DNA of 24,091 nucleotides from Parcubacteria group bacterium (lineage in GTDB: Bacteria > Patescibacteriota > Minisyncoccia > UBA6257 > JACRHY01). The stretch spans positions 1 through 24,091 of the forward strand of contig JACRHY010000024.1 of assembly GCA_016215765.1 (NCBI GenBank). The letters are read 5' to 3'. Made by a program: the position numbers and the translations under genes. Below are positions 7,101 to 14,778 of this stretch, one piece after another. Position 1 is the stretch's first letter. Each line of letters opens with the position of its first letter. The notes under the pieces were generated by a model that did no database searches, was not told the origin of the DNA, and was given only the letters and a program-made list of their open reading frames with translations.

Positions 7101-10100
7101 ATTTCGGTCACGCAGGTTGCCGATTCGGCTGATGCCAACTGGGGAAAGGCGGTTATCCAGTACGCCATTCGCGATCCCGACGGGTCAAGCGGCTCGGTTA
7201 CGCCTGGCTACGTTACGCCGTCTATTGAGTACGACATTGGCTCCGGCTGGACGGCCATTACCGCGTCCTATCTCAATTCCGGCGCGCTGGACAACAAAGC
7301 TGTGTCCGATTCGGGATACACGACTTACTCGGCGGTCTGGGACGCCAAAACGCAAATCCCGAACGTTTATTCGGCTACGGCGCGAATAAGAATAACGCTC
7401 AACGACAACGAAGCGGCGAACAACACCGCCCAAGCGACAAGCGCCAATTTCGCGCTGGACACGAAAGCGCCGGCCACTTCGTATTTCCGGATTGATTCTT
7501 CAACCGACGCGGTGATGACCGGCGTTTCCGACGACAGCAATATTCAATATCGCGTTTCCAACAACGGCGATATGTCCGCCGACGGTTTGAACGGAACAAG
7601 CGGCCAGTGGCAGGTTGTCGGCGCCCCGTCTCTTAACGCCACGACGACGTGGACGCTTACCGGATCGCCGAGTTATGAAACGACGTATCTTGAAACCCGC
7701 GACGCTTACGGCAATTCCGCCGCTTCTTCGGCAACCGCGCCGCTGACGCCGTCCAACTTTTATCTGAAAGACGTTTCCAACGTCAACACCGGAGAATATC
7801 GCCTGTTCGTTTCCTGGAACGTTTATTCGGCGACTTCCACGGCGCAGTTTTCAAAATACGAGGTCTACCGATCAACCGACGGCTCTTCTTACTCGCTCTA
7901 CTCAACCGTCACGAACGTCGACAGCAATTATTTTATTGACAATACCGTCGCTTCTTCCACGACTTATTATTACAAAACGAGAATCGTTGATACCGGCGGC
8001 GATATTTCTAATTATTCCGCCGAGGCGAACGACAGGCCTAACGGTCAGGGGGGAACGGACGTGACGGCGCCGTCAATCAGCGGCGTTACGGTCGCAGAAG
8101 CGCAGTCAACCTGGGCGAGGATAACGTGGACGACCGACGAGCTTTCCGACTCCAAAATTGAATACTCCGTTTCGCCGAGCGCGAGCTTTAATCTTTCAAA
8201 ATCGGTCAATACGATGGTAACGAGCCATTCGCTTGTCGTTGACGGTTTGACGCCCAACGCAACCTATCTCTTTCGCGTGAAATCAAAAGACGTTTATGGC
8301 AACGAAGGATCGGACAGCAACGGCGGAGCGGGATATTCTCTGACCACCGCCGGCGGCCCCGTCATTTCCGACGTTACGGCGATCAACGTTTCCGACCGTT
8401 CGGCAACCGTTTTTTGGAACTCCGACAAGGACTCCGATTCAAAAGTTTTTTATTCAACCAATTCCGGCTTGAGCGGCGCGACAGAAGCCGGTTCGGCGTC
8501 GCTTGTCGGCGGCTCCGCTTCCTCCACCATTTTTCAGCATCAGGTTGGTTTGACCGCCCTTAATCCCGGCACGACTTATTATTATTACGTCAAATCAACC
8601 GACGCTTTGGGCAACGCGTCCGTTAACAATAATAACGGCAATTATTACAATTTCACGACGACTGCCGACACGAAAGCGCCGACGATTTCCGACATTTCAA
8701 CGCCGGTTTTAAGCTCCACGGCGGCCGTAATCGTCTGGAAAACGGATGAGCCGGCGACGACGCAATCCTCTTACGGAGGAGCGAGCGGCAGTTATTCCGG
8801 AACGACGGCGCTTGATTCCGTTCGTTCCGTTTATCACATTGTCAGTTTGAGCGGACTCTCCGCGAATACGACTTATTACTACCTCGTCAAATCAAAGGAC
8901 GAAGCGGGAAACGAGGCGATTTCTTCCGAGCAGAGTTTTCAAACGGCGGCAGAGGGAACGGTTCAAATTGTCGTCTTGTCCGGCGGCGTACCCTCGCTGG
9001 ATGTCGCCAAAGACACGACGCCGCCGGTCATTTCCGGCGCGCGGGCGGAATCGGTATCGGCTTTTGACGCCGTCATCGCCGCCGAAACGAACGAGCCGGC
9101 CGCCATTTTTGTGGAGTACGGGAAAGCCGAGGGCGGGAACTACGGCATGGTCGCCGGTTCGCCCGATTGGCTTATGAGCCATTCGGTAAGGATTAACAAT
9201 CTCCGGCTGGGGACGGAGTACGCTTTCCGGATTAAAGCCATTGATAAAGACGGCAATACGGCGATTTCGGATTCGCAGTCGTTTAAGACCGATTATTTCG
9301 CCGAGGCGGTCAAAGGCGTCGTAACCGTTGAAAATATTTCCGAATTCCAGAAAGAAGTTGAGAAATATATTGAATCAATCGCTCCGTCGCTCGTTCCGCC
9401 GTTCATTGAAGAACCGAAGGCGACGGATATCACCGAGGATTCCGCCGCGATCAGCTGGAAAACGAACGTTCCGGCTTACTCAATCGTTTCTTACGCGCCG
9501 GAAGACCTTTACGACTTCTCCGCCGGTTCTTACGCCGCCGAAATTTCCGATACCGAAATCAAAACAGCCGACCATCGCCTCGTTTTAATCGGATTGTCGC
9601 CGAACGCCCGCTATCACTTTATGGTTAAGTCGTTCAGCGTTCCGGGAGCGGTCGGAAAAAGCGGCGATTTGACCTTCGTCACCAAAGCCGCGAAAATCAA
9701 TCCGAAAATAACCGGCGTTGAGAATGACGGCTTCGCGGTCGCATGGCTTACCGACGAGCCGGCGACGTCCGTTGTGGAATACCGGAACGTTAAAACGGGC
9801 GAAACGAACCGCCGCGCCGACGAGGTGTTGAAGACCTATCATGAAATGAAAATCAGCGGCCTTCCCTCGGCGGTTGTTTACGAAGTGCGGGCGTCCGGTT
9901 ACAACGAAAAAGGAAATCTTTTGGAAAGCGGAAAGCCCCTGCGCGTAACGACGACGAAAGACGTCGCGCCGCCCGTTATCGGCGATTTCAGGATAGACAA
10001 TGCTTTCGTGCCGGGACGGACGGACAGGATTCAGACCGTTATCGGCTGGAAGACCGACGAGCCGGCGACTTCCGTTGTTTATTATCAGGACGGAAGCGGC

Positions 10101-10349
10101 GCCGTTGACGAAAAACTGGCCAACAAGACCGAAGTTCCCGATCTGGTCGCCGATCACGCCGTTATTCTGACCAACCTCAAACCCGGCGTTATTTACCGCG
10201 TGAAGATAGAATCGGTTGACGCTTCCGGAAACGCGGCGGAGTTCGGTCCCCGCACGATTATCACGCCGCGGCAATCGGAATCGGTAATTAACGTTATTTT
10301 CAAAAACTTTGAAAACACGTTCAAATTCTTAAAAAATGTCGGTCAATGA
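4101..10349 (+). CDS. Giant secreted propeller/discoidin/fibronectin-III surface protein
   Basis: This is a 2082-residue exported protein. A basic start and hydrophobic segment (12-27) ending at PAQAA form a signal peptide. Kelch-like propeller blades follow, recognisable by the repeats NGNVYALRG and FYKYSIASNSWTAL, at about 136-350, 446-526 and 672-855. Related beta-sandwich segments lie at about 355-445 and 860-987. An F5/8C (discoidin) domain at 527-669 interrupts a blade. Two Ig-like segments (990-1216) lead into about eight FN3-like modules (1217-1312, 1322-1417, 1418-1522, 1526-1617, 1641-1731, 1769-1862, 1866-1952, 1957-2057), several with WKTDEPATS-type strands. A helical linker occupies about 1733-1765. 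The C-terminus is an amphipathic helix without a sortase motif or membrane anchor. An adhesive or host-binding role is inferred. The gene heads an operon and overlaps the receiver gene by four bases (ATGA). Confidence 0.9.
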   Translation: MGKSRKNLFQELLASFLVFLIIAGLFRLGEPAQAATYTFTQSSWSGGATSNNAVHPTNQTGWNQYSAASSGASAGSVIAMASTTLWVKDDGTFSTSTPNNVSTGGGFSNGTNSGTAVSGSGSAASVALTRTGTANAWSALAAPPVTLKTSVFDNNGNIYAGSVDYNFYKYSVASNSWSAKAGFPGYIGPGFAMTYDNGGNVYALRGYSFQDFWKYSIASNSWTAMASIPAAVRDGGSLAYGNDGNVYALRGNGSTDFYKYSIASNSWTALTSVSVAVGNGSGLSFDKQGNFYALVGNYATGFYKYSVASNSWSAVTSHPAGNGTDGGLLAYDDSGSFYAAADGPSFYKYSTFDSYPSSGTFESATIDLGGKSDFSTLNFSSSASGGSSVKFQLATSDSSSGPFSYVGSDGTSGTYFTSSGTAIPSSLGGKRYARYKAYFTGGGGGWQQLASASVEGVSELEYGDDGNVYAFTGSSLLKYNASSNSWSSLTSPPVSFTFPSGAFDGNGNFYFQDDNGSKFYKYGIALNTSSDVTNGLGGTANASDYNGDRPPAYAFNEILSGDIPGAWMSNTMPAWISIDLGSPKAVGRVKIYPRDLETNRYPKDMQLYGSSDNASWTSIASFTFASNASPHWETFDISNSNAYRYYKINISTNYGGLYVGIAEIEMYAREYLWSSLTPQATYWGTDLVYNDKDNIYATLGNGVYAYFGKYNLASDSWSSLANTPPIGASLVYDKNGNIYAFSGSGNYSSNFYKYNLVSASFSQMASPPASSASYISTAYDNNGGIYVLAQNPSNSTQVYFWKYDIASNGWTTLTSPSENAGVSGVLAYDKNGALYFGRTAWQSSSLRKFYTYATSTALLNDITINYSQFSSAADLTSSKYDTNDAANLISKISWSESATTTAESVKFQVRSSSDGTSWSGWCGYVDSGSTCAGTNYFDYSNNGLTLASNHPLRSNGNDRWFQYKTFLASGGAATPSVSSVTVQYVVNAPPDFNSSFGTNGISVTQVADSADANWGKAVIQYAIRDPDGSSGSVTPGYVTPSIEYDIGSGWTAITASYLNSGALDNKAVSDSGYTTYSAVWDAKTQIPNVYSATARIRITLNDNEAANNTAQATSANFALDTKAPATSYFRIDSSTDAVMTGVSDDSNIQYRVSNNGDMSADGLNGTSGQWQVVGAPSLNATTTWTLTGSPSYETTYLETRDAYGNSAASSATAPLTPSNFYLKDVSNVNTGEYRLFVSWNVYSATSTAQFSKYEVYRSTDGSSYSLYSTVTNVDSNYFIDNTVASSTTYYYKTRIVDTGGDISNYSAEANDRPNGQGGTDVTAPSISGVTVAEAQSTWARITWTTDELSDSKIEYSVSPSASFNLSKSVNTMVTSHSLVVDGLTPNATYLFRVKSKDVYGNEGSDSNGGAGYSLTTAGGPVISDVTAINVSDRSATVFWNSDKDSDSKVFYSTNSGLSGATEAGSASLVGGSASSTIFQHQVGLTALNPGTTYYYYVKSTDALGNASVNNNNGNYYNFTTTADTKAPTISDISTPVLSSTAAVIVWKTDEPATTQSSYGGASGSYSGTTALDSVRSVYHIVSLSGLSANTTYYYLVKSKDEAGNEAISSEQSFQTAAEGTVQIVVLSGGVPSLDVAKDTTPPVISGARAESVSAFDAVIAAETNEPAAIFVEYGKAEGGNYGMVAGSPDWLMSHSVRINNLRLGTEYAFRIKAIDKDGNTAISDSQSFKTDYFAEAVKGVVTVENISEFQKEVEKYIESIAPSLVPPFIEEPKATDITEDSAAISWKTNVPAYSIVSYAPEDLYDFSAGSYAAEISDTEIKTADHRLVLIGLSPNARYHFMVKSFSVPGAVGKSGDLTFVTKAAKINPKITGVENDGFAVAWLTDEPATSVVEYRNVKTGETNRRADEVLKTYHEMKISGLPSAVVYEVRASGYNEKGNLLESGKPLRVTTTKDVAPPVIGDFRIDNAFVPGRTDRIQTVIGWKTDEPATSVVYYQDGSGAVDEKLANKTEVPDLVADHAVILTNLKPGVIYRVKIESVDASGNAAEFGPRTIITPRQSESVINVIFKNFENTFKFLKNVGQ
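4598..5042 (+). repeat. Near-identical 40-base repeat within propeller blades
   Basis: Bases 4598-4637 recur at 5003-5042 with one mismatch (position 4628 versus 5033). They encode FYKYSVASNSWSA. Other blades have more diverged versions. Such identity favours recent duplication or gene conversion and could allow blade loss or gain. Confidence 0.75.
5679..6107 (+). other. Inserted F5/8 type C (discoidin-like) domain
   Basis: Residues 527-669 have the discoidin pattern: ANASDYNGDRPPAYAFNE, WISIDLGSPKAVGRVKIYPR, then MQLYGSSDNASWTSI and YYKINIS, ending AEIEMYA. These domains bind glycans or lipids. The domain sits between FYKYGIALN and YLWSSLTP, which together would make one normal propeller blade. 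A hand count gives about 41% GC for 5701-6120, against about 50% for 4501-4800. Confidence 0.8.
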
Positions 10350-10798
10350 CGGAAACGGAGAAGCCCAAAATTCTTCTGGTTGACGACAATGAAATGGTCA
10401 GGATTTTTTTCCGCGATATTTTTTGGCTTCACGGACTTGAAAAAAAATATGATCTTGAAATCTCCGGCGAAATAAACGCGGCCGAAAAGATCATCAAGGA
10501 TCCCGCCCGCCGCCCGAGCGTGCTTTTCCTTGATCTGGTGATGCCGATGGCGAAGGGGGAGCGGCTGGAAAAAACGGAAGAAGCGGGTTTCGGTCTCCTG
10601 AAAAAAATCAAAGCCGATCCGGGGACGAAAAACACGAGGGTCGTCATTTTTTCAAGCCATCGCGGCGACGATTTTCAAAAAAAAGCGGCGGAACTCGGCG
10701 CCGATCTTTATCTCGTGAAGGGTGAAAATCTTCCGCAGGATTTGGTAAGAACGATTGAAGAACAAGTCGCCGCTTATCTTAAACGGATGAAAACCTGA
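10346..10798 (+). CDS. Stand-alone CheY-like response regulator receiver
   Basis: This 150-residue protein is a single receiver domain without an output domain. Key residues are present: the acidic pair Asp13/Asp14 in LLVDDNE, phosphoacceptor Asp63 in LFLDLVMP, Ser103/Ser104 in FSSHR and Lys125 in LYLVKGE. An insertion of about 12 residues after the phosphorylation loop (MAKGERLEKTEE) is longer than in CheY. Its ATG overlaps the giant protein's stop (ATGA), so the two are translationally coupled. An ABC transporter pair follows. No histidine kinase is encoded in the window. It probably acts by protein-protein contact, perhaps controlling the transporter or export of the surface protein, but that is inference from position. 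Confidence 0.9.
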   Translation: MTETEKPKILLVDDNEMVRIFFRDIFWLHGLEKKYDLEISGEINAAEKIIKDPARRPSVLFLDLVMPMAKGERLEKTEEAGFGLLKKIKADPGTKNTRVVIFSSHRGDDFQKKAAELGADLYLVKGENLPQDLVRTIEEQVAAYLKRMKT

Positions 10799-10809
10799 CG
10801 GATAAAGAT

Positions 10810-12117
10810 ATGGAAACGATAATCCGGCTGGAAAATCTCAATCTTTATTACGATAAAGGAAAACCCTCGGAGGTTTGGGCTCTTAAAAACGTCAATTTGA
10901 AGATAGAAAAAGGGGAATACGTCGCTTTTTTCGGCCCGTCCGGATGCGGTAAAACGTCCCTTCTTTACACGATCGGCGGCATTGATATTGATAAAATAAC
11001 CGGCGGTTCGGTCGTCGTCAACGATCGGAATATCAGGGAATTTTCCAATCAAGAATTGGCGATTTACCGCCAGATGGGCATCGGCATCGTTTTTCAGCAG
11101 TTTAATTTAATCCCGTCCATTTCCGCTTTGGACAATGTCGCTTTGCCGATGGCGTTTTTGGGCATTTCTTCTTCGCGCCGAAGAGAAGAAGCGTTGGCGC
11201 TTCTCGGCCGTCTCGGCATTGAAAATCTGGCCGATCGCTACCCGCACGAGCTTTCCGGCGGGCAACAGCAAAGAGTGGGCATCGCCCGCGCTCTCGCCAA
11301 CAATCCGCCGATTATTGTCGCCGACGAGCCGCTCGGCAATCTGGATTCGGAGAACGCCAATAAAGTCCTTGAGTTTCTCAAAGAGCTTAACGAAAAAGAC
11401 GGACGGACGGTTATTATGGTAACTCACGAGGCGTGGAGTTTGAGGGACGTCGGCCGGATTTTCTATATGAAGGACGGCGAAATCGTGAAGGTGGACGAGC
11501 CGAAGACGCGGCTTATGACCGCCAAGTCCGTTTCGTCGTATCTTTATCGCGAGCTTTATCCGGAACTGGGCGTTTCCGAAACGTCGGCCGTCATATTGGC
11601 CAATCTTTTTCTGCGCGGATATTCCGTTGACGAGATGAAGAGATTTGAATTTTTCCTTTTGCGTCGGATGGCCGGAGAAATGGACGGCGAAGCGTTCAAG
11701 GTGAATCTTGACAAGCCGTTCCGCGAAGGCGGAGTGGGGCTTTGGCGGCAGAAAGCCGAAAAAATCGCCCGATCTGTTGAGGAAATGATTGAGCGCAAAA
11801 AAGAAATTGAGGATGTTTGCGAGGAACTGGAGCGCAATCCCGCGACGCCGCTTTACGATGAAGTGAAAAAAATCGGCGATTGGCTGATTGAGGATTACGC
11901 CGGCATCGTCAGCGACATTCAGAAAATCCGCCTTGAAGAAATTATTTCGGAAAGGATTCAAAACGTCATTTCCGCGGAGCATTTCAAAAGAATCCTTAAT
12001 CTGTCAAAAGGCAAATTCGGACTGGGGTTGTCCTTGCGCGCCACGGAAAGAATATCCGAAAAATTGGAAGCGATTCTTGTCGGAAACGGCGGGTTAAGCA
12101 TTAAATTGTCTCAATAA
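10810..12117 (+). CDS. MacB/LolD-type ABC transporter ATPase with long C-terminal extension
   Basis: This is a 435-residue ATPase of the MacB/LolD/FtsE class. Walker A is GPSGCGKT (42-49), the Q-loop is at Gln96-97, the signature is LSGGQ (148-152), Walker B is IIVADEP with Glu173, and the H-loop is His206. The ATPase core ends near residue 230, the normal length for the family. About 205 further residues, mostly charged helices with a coiled-coil look at about 310-345, have no obvious counterpart in standard family members. The permease starts directly after the stop codon (TAAATG). There is no MacA-like adaptor, which suggests a mechanotransmission or lipoprotein-release type machine rather than a tripartite pump. 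The substrate is unknown; the giant protein in the same operon is a candidate. Confidence 0.9.
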   Translation: METIIRLENLNLYYDKGKPSEVWALKNVNLKIEKGEYVAFFGPSGCGKTSLLYTIGGIDIDKITGGSVVVNDRNIREFSNQELAIYRQMGIGIVFQQFNLIPSISALDNVALPMAFLGISSSRRREEALALLGRLGIENLADRYPHELSGGQQQRVGIARALANNPPIIVADEPLGNLDSENANKVLEFLKELNEKDGRTVIMVTHEAWSLRDVGRIFYMKDGEIVKVDEPKTRLMTAKSVSSYLYRELYPELGVSETSAVILANLFLRGYSVDEMKRFEFFLLRRMAGEMDGEAFKVNLDKPFREGGVGLWRQKAEKIARSVEEMIERKKEIEDVCEELERNPATPLYDEVKKIGDWLIEDYAGIVSDIQKIRLEEIISERIQNVISAEHFKRILNLSKGKFGLGLSLRATERISEKLEAILVGNGGLSIKLSQ

Positions 12118-13344
12118 ATGGGAGAAAGACATTCTTTGGCGGTATTGGATTTGTTCAAATTGTCGCTCCGGGTTTTCAAAACAAAACCGATGAGGACGTT
12201 TTTGACGGTTCTTGGGATGTCGGTCGGCGTCGGGACGGTTTTGTTTCTGATTTCTCTGGGTTACGGTCTGCAGTATATTCTCATCGGCAAGCTAGTAGCC
12301 ACCGAGGATTCTCTGATAACGCTGGATGTTTCTTATCCGACCGAAAGCGGGCTGAACATCACCGGCCGGACGATGGAGGAAATTTCCCGGCTGGAAGAAA
12401 CGGAGGAAATCAGTCCCGTCGCGGAATTTACCGGAGAATTGAAAAGCGACGGCTTGGCCGGGCTGGTGGTCGCCAAGATCGTGGAGCCGCGGTATTTTCG
12501 GCTGTCGGGGAATTTGCCGGACATCGGGATGACTTTTTCGGAATTTGAGCCGGCGCTTATCGCTTCAAACGCGGCGCTTCAACTGACCGAGGCGTACCAG
12601 ACCCCGCCGTTTAAGTTCGCGGAAACGGATTTGGGGAAAAAGTTTTCTCTTAAGGTCTTTTACGAAGGAGCGGGAGGAGAGGAATCGGACGCCGCGGAAA
12701 GCAAAGAGTCCTTGCCGCTTAAGGGGATAATCAACGACGAATTTCAGCCGCCGTTTGTCATCGTGCCGGCCGGTTTTCTCTCCAAGGAGCCGCCGTTTTA
12801 CAAGTCGCTTCTTGTAAAGGCCAAAAACATTGATCTGGTCGCGCCTTTACAGGATAAGCTGGTTGACCGCGGTTTTATCACATCGGCGCGGGTTGATTTG
12901 GTCAATCAGGCGAGCAAAGTGATGAGCGGTATTACGATAATCCTCGGCGTTTTTGGGGTGACGGCTCTGATTGTTTCGGCAATCGGTATGTTCAATACGA
13001 TGATTGTCGGATTTCTGGAGCGGATTTACGAAGTCGGAATAATGAAATCATTGGGGGCGACCGATAAAGACGTCAGAAACCTGTTTTTAACGGAATCCCT
13101 TTTGATGGGGCTGATGGGTGGAATCGGCGGCGTGATTTTGGGCATCGGCGGCGGAAAATTATTCAATTACGGATTGAATATTCTGGCCGCGCGCCTGGGC
13201 GGCGAGCCGTTCACTCTTTTCATCGTTCCATACTGGTTTGTGGCGGTAACGCTGGTTTTGTCGGCCGCGATCGGCCTTATTTCCGGGTTCTGGCCGGCCC
13301 GCCGCGCCGCCCGCCTTTCGCCGAAAGAGGCCTTCAAGGTATAA
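12118..13344 (+). CDS. MacB/FtsX-family ABC transporter permease
   Basis: This 408-residue membrane protein has the four-helix MacB/LolC layout. Helix 1 is at about 27-50 (FLTVLGMSVGVGTVLFL...), then a large extracytoplasmic domain spans about 55-268, followed by helices at about 272-298, 327-347 and 368-392. The FtsX-domain hallmarks ERIYEVGIMKSLGATDKDV (301-319) and the C-terminal PARRAARLSPKEAFKV are present. Its ATG abuts the ATPase stop codon, so the two are one transporter. The extracytoplasmic domain has an acidic insert around 183-198 (GAGGEESDAAESKE) of unknown role. No separate adaptor protein is encoded nearby. Confidence 0.92.
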   Translation: MGERHSLAVLDLFKLSLRVFKTKPMRTFLTVLGMSVGVGTVLFLISLGYGLQYILIGKLVATEDSLITLDVSYPTESGLNITGRTMEEISRLEETEEISPVAEFTGELKSDGLAGLVVAKIVEPRYFRLSGNLPDIGMTFSEFEPALIASNAALQLTEAYQTPPFKFAETDLGKKFSLKVFYEGAGGEESDAAESKESLPLKGIINDEFQPPFVIVPAGFLSKEPPFYKSLLVKAKNIDLVAPLQDKLVDRGFITSARVDLVNQASKVMSGITIILGVFGVTALIVSAIGMFNTMIVGFLERIYEVGIMKSLGATDKDVRNLFLTESLLMGLMGGIGGVILGIGGGKLFNYGLNILAARLGGEPFTLFIVPYWFVAVTLVLSAAIGLISGFWPARRAARLSPKEAFKV

Positions 13345-13355
13345 TTTAGTATAAT
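13340..13355 (+). promoter_or_regulatory. Tandem -10 boxes directly before pcm
   Basis: Two perfect TATAAT boxes lie at 13340-13345 and 13350-13355, overlapping the permease stop and touching the pcm ATG. The first would start transcription within a few bases of the ATG at 13356 (or the in-frame ATG at 13362), giving a leaderless message. No convincing -35 was found. Confidence 0.45.
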
Positions 13356-14012
13356 ATGACGATGGAAGAATTGGTTGGCCATTTAACTGCCGGCGGTTAT
13401 CTGAAAACTCCGGCGATTATTGAGGCGTTTAAAAAGATTGATCGCGCCGATTTTGTGCCCGAAGATTTGAAAAGCCGCGCTTACGACAACGAACCGCTTC
13501 CCATCGGACAAGGACAGACAATTTCCCAGCCGCTGGTCGTCGCTTTTATGCTGGAGCTTCTTGAGCCGAAAGAGGGGGAAAATGTTCTGGAGATCGGCGC
13601 TGGTTCCGGTTGGCAGACGGCTCTTTTGGCGCAATTGGGCTGCAAGGTAACGGCGCTGGAAAGAATTTCGGAACTGCGGTTTATGGCGGAAAAAAACGTT
13701 TCCGGGCACGACTTTATCCAATCCGGCAAGGCGCTTGTTTTATTAAGCGACGGTTCGCGCGGTTATCCGGAGAATGCTCCTTACGACAAAATTATCGCCG
13801 CCGCTTCGGCCGATGTGATTCCCGAGGCGTGGAAAGACGAATTAAAAATAGGAGGGAGGATCGTGGCGCCTGTCGGACAAAGCATCGTTTTAATGGATAA
13901 AACCGGCGTTGACGAATTTAAAACCAGGGAGTTTTTCGGCTATAGCTTCGTGCCGTTGGTTAAGGGCAACGCTAATGGCGGCGCCATTGACACGAAACCG
14001 AAAGCGCAATAG
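13356..14012 (+). CDS. pcm: Protein-L-isoaspartate O-methyltransferase
   Basis: This 218-residue cytosolic enzyme methylates L-isoaspartyl residues using S-adenosylmethionine and starts repair of age-damaged proteins. The family signature PIGQGQTISQPLVVAFMLEL (49-68) is nearly ideal. The cofactor motif VLEIGAGSGWQTA (77-89) and the post-motif acid in LERI (101-104) follow, then APYDKIIAAASADVIPEAW (141-159) and GGRIVAPVG (167-175). Length matches the family. The start at 13356 lies next to a -10 box; Met3 (13362) is an equally possible start. It follows the permease by 11 bases, but its own -10 boxes suggest separate transcription. Confidence 0.93.
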   Translation: MTMEELVGHLTAGGYLKTPAIIEAFKKIDRADFVPEDLKSRAYDNEPLPIGQGQTISQPLVVAFMLELLEPKEGENVLEIGAGSGWQTALLAQLGCKVTALERISELRFMAEKNVSGHDFIQSGKALVLLSDGSRGYPENAPYDKIIAAASADVIPEAWKDELKIGGRIVAPVGQSIVLMDKTGVDEFKTREFFGYSFVPLVKGNANGGAIDTKPKAQ

Positions 14013-14015
14013 CAT
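13987..14015 (+). promoter_or_regulatory. Predicted promoter of the rplJ-rplL operon inside the pcm end
   Basis: A perfect TTGACA (13987-13992) is 17 bases from TAGCAT (14010-14015). The predicted start near 14022 falls just before the first paired bases of the L10 leader, as expected for an autoregulated leader. Confidence 0.55.
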
Positions 14016-14026
14016 TATTCTCAAGT

Positions 14027-14115
14027 CCGCAGACAACGGGCACTGCCCAAGACCCGTCGAGGACACCGAATATTTTTTGGTGTTTTGCGTTGTCCGCGGC
14101 CGAAAGGCCGTTTTT
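14027..14115 (+). promoter_or_regulatory. Ribosomal protein L10 leader with attenuator
   Basis: The stem CCGC/GCGG (14027-14030, 14096-14099) continues, past an AG/CC internal loop, into ACAACG/CGTTGT (14033-14038, 14088-14093). Inside is a second helix ACACC/GGTGT (14063-14067, 14079-14083). The ACTGCCCAAGACCC segment and this layout match the known L10 leader, where excess L10(L12)4 binds the RNA. The outer stem's last bases overlap the terminator stem at 14097-14110, so the two structures are mutually exclusive. Confidence 0.75.
14097..14115 (+). terminator. Attenuator hairpin of the L10 leader
   Basis: CGGCC (14097-14101) pairs with GGCCG (14106-14110) around a GAAA tetraloop, followed by five T's. 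It lies over 100 bases before rplJ and shares CGG with the leader's outer stem. Confidence 0.75.
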
Positions 14116-14137
14116 ATTTCTCCTAGCGAGGAGCAAA

Positions 14138-14191
14138 ATGAAGATTCGGCAAGGACTCATTTTGTCCGAGCGACGGCGAAAGAAAGGTTAA
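14138..14191 (+). CDS. Possible 17-codon leader peptide upstream of rplJ
   Basis: A short ORF between the attenuator and rplJ encodes a basic peptide, MKIRQGLILSERRRKKG. It has a strong GAGGAG ribosome site (14128-14133) four bases before its ATG. That site pairs with CTCCT (14120-14124) in a small hairpin. rplJ itself has no comparable ribosome site. It could be a translated leader peptide affecting rplJ expression, or chance; no homology is known to me. Confidence 0.35.
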   Translation: MKIRQGLILSERRRKKG

Positions 14192-14227
14192 TACCGCTAT
14201 TTATCCATTTATCATTAAAAAATACAT

Positions 14228-14719
14228 ATGCTGACACGGGAAGAAAAAACGAAGTCCATTGAGGAGAGTAAGGCGGCCGTGAAAAAAAGCCGTAACTTGC
14301 TCTTTGCTGATTTCGGAGGAGTGAGCGTGGAAGAATTGCGGAAATTGCGCCGGGCGTTTTCGGAAAAAGGCGCGTCTTTCAAGGTCGTGAAAAAGAAACT
14401 TTTAAGAATCGCCCTGAAAGAATCCGGAGTGGATTTTGATCCGGAGCGGTTTGACGCCCAGGCGGGAACGATTTTTTCTCCGCTGGAACTGAATGAAGCG
14501 GCGTCTCCGCTCGCCAAGTTTGCCAAAGAAAACAAGAATTTCAAAATTCTCGGCGCTTACGATCTGGAGAAAGGAGAATTTCTTGCCGCCGAAACGGTAA
14601 GAGCCATCGGAAGCTTGCCCGCGAGAGAAGTATTGCTCGCTCAGTTTGTCGGGACGGTGGCCGGCCCCATCAGGGCGTTTCTCTACGTCTTGAGCGAAAA
14701 AGCGAAAAAGGCCGCCTGA
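14228..14719 (+). CDS. rplJ: 50S ribosomal protein L10
   Basis: This 163-residue protein forms the base of the ribosomal stalk and binds 23S rRNA and L7/L12 dimers. The N-terminal domain shows the family pattern LTREEKTKSIEESKAAV, then LLFADFGGVSVEELRKLRRA and FKVVKKKLLRIAL. The C-terminal helix GPIRAFLYVLSEKAKKAA binds L7/L12. Length is normal. Start 14228 fits the alignment, although no Shine-Dalgarno site precedes it. It is cotranscribed with rplL and controlled by the leader at 14027-14115. The usual neighbours rplK, rplA and rpoB are absent here. Confidence 0.96.
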   Translation: MLTREEKTKSIEESKAAVKKSRNLLFADFGGVSVEELRKLRRAFSEKGASFKVVKKKLLRIALKESGVDFDPERFDAQAGTIFSPLELNEAASPLAKFAKENKNFKILGAYDLEKGEFLAAETVRAIGSLPAREVLLAQFVGTVAGPIRAFLYVLSEKAKKAA

Positions 14720-14778
14720 TAAATCGCGACGGGCAAAATGCTCGGTCAATAAATTAATAATTAAAAAATAAAAAAAAT

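Noticed and set aside
9585..10274. Minus-strand ORF of 229 codons
   Set aside because: It is opposite the FN3 modules of the giant protein; composition and lack of domains mark it as a shadow.
10346..10798. Full two-component system
   Set aside because: Only a receiver domain is present; no histidine kinase or output domain is encoded in the window.
11107..11982. Minus-strand ORF of 291 codons
   Set aside because: It is a shadow of the ABC ATPase gene in a GC-biased frame with no recognisable motif.
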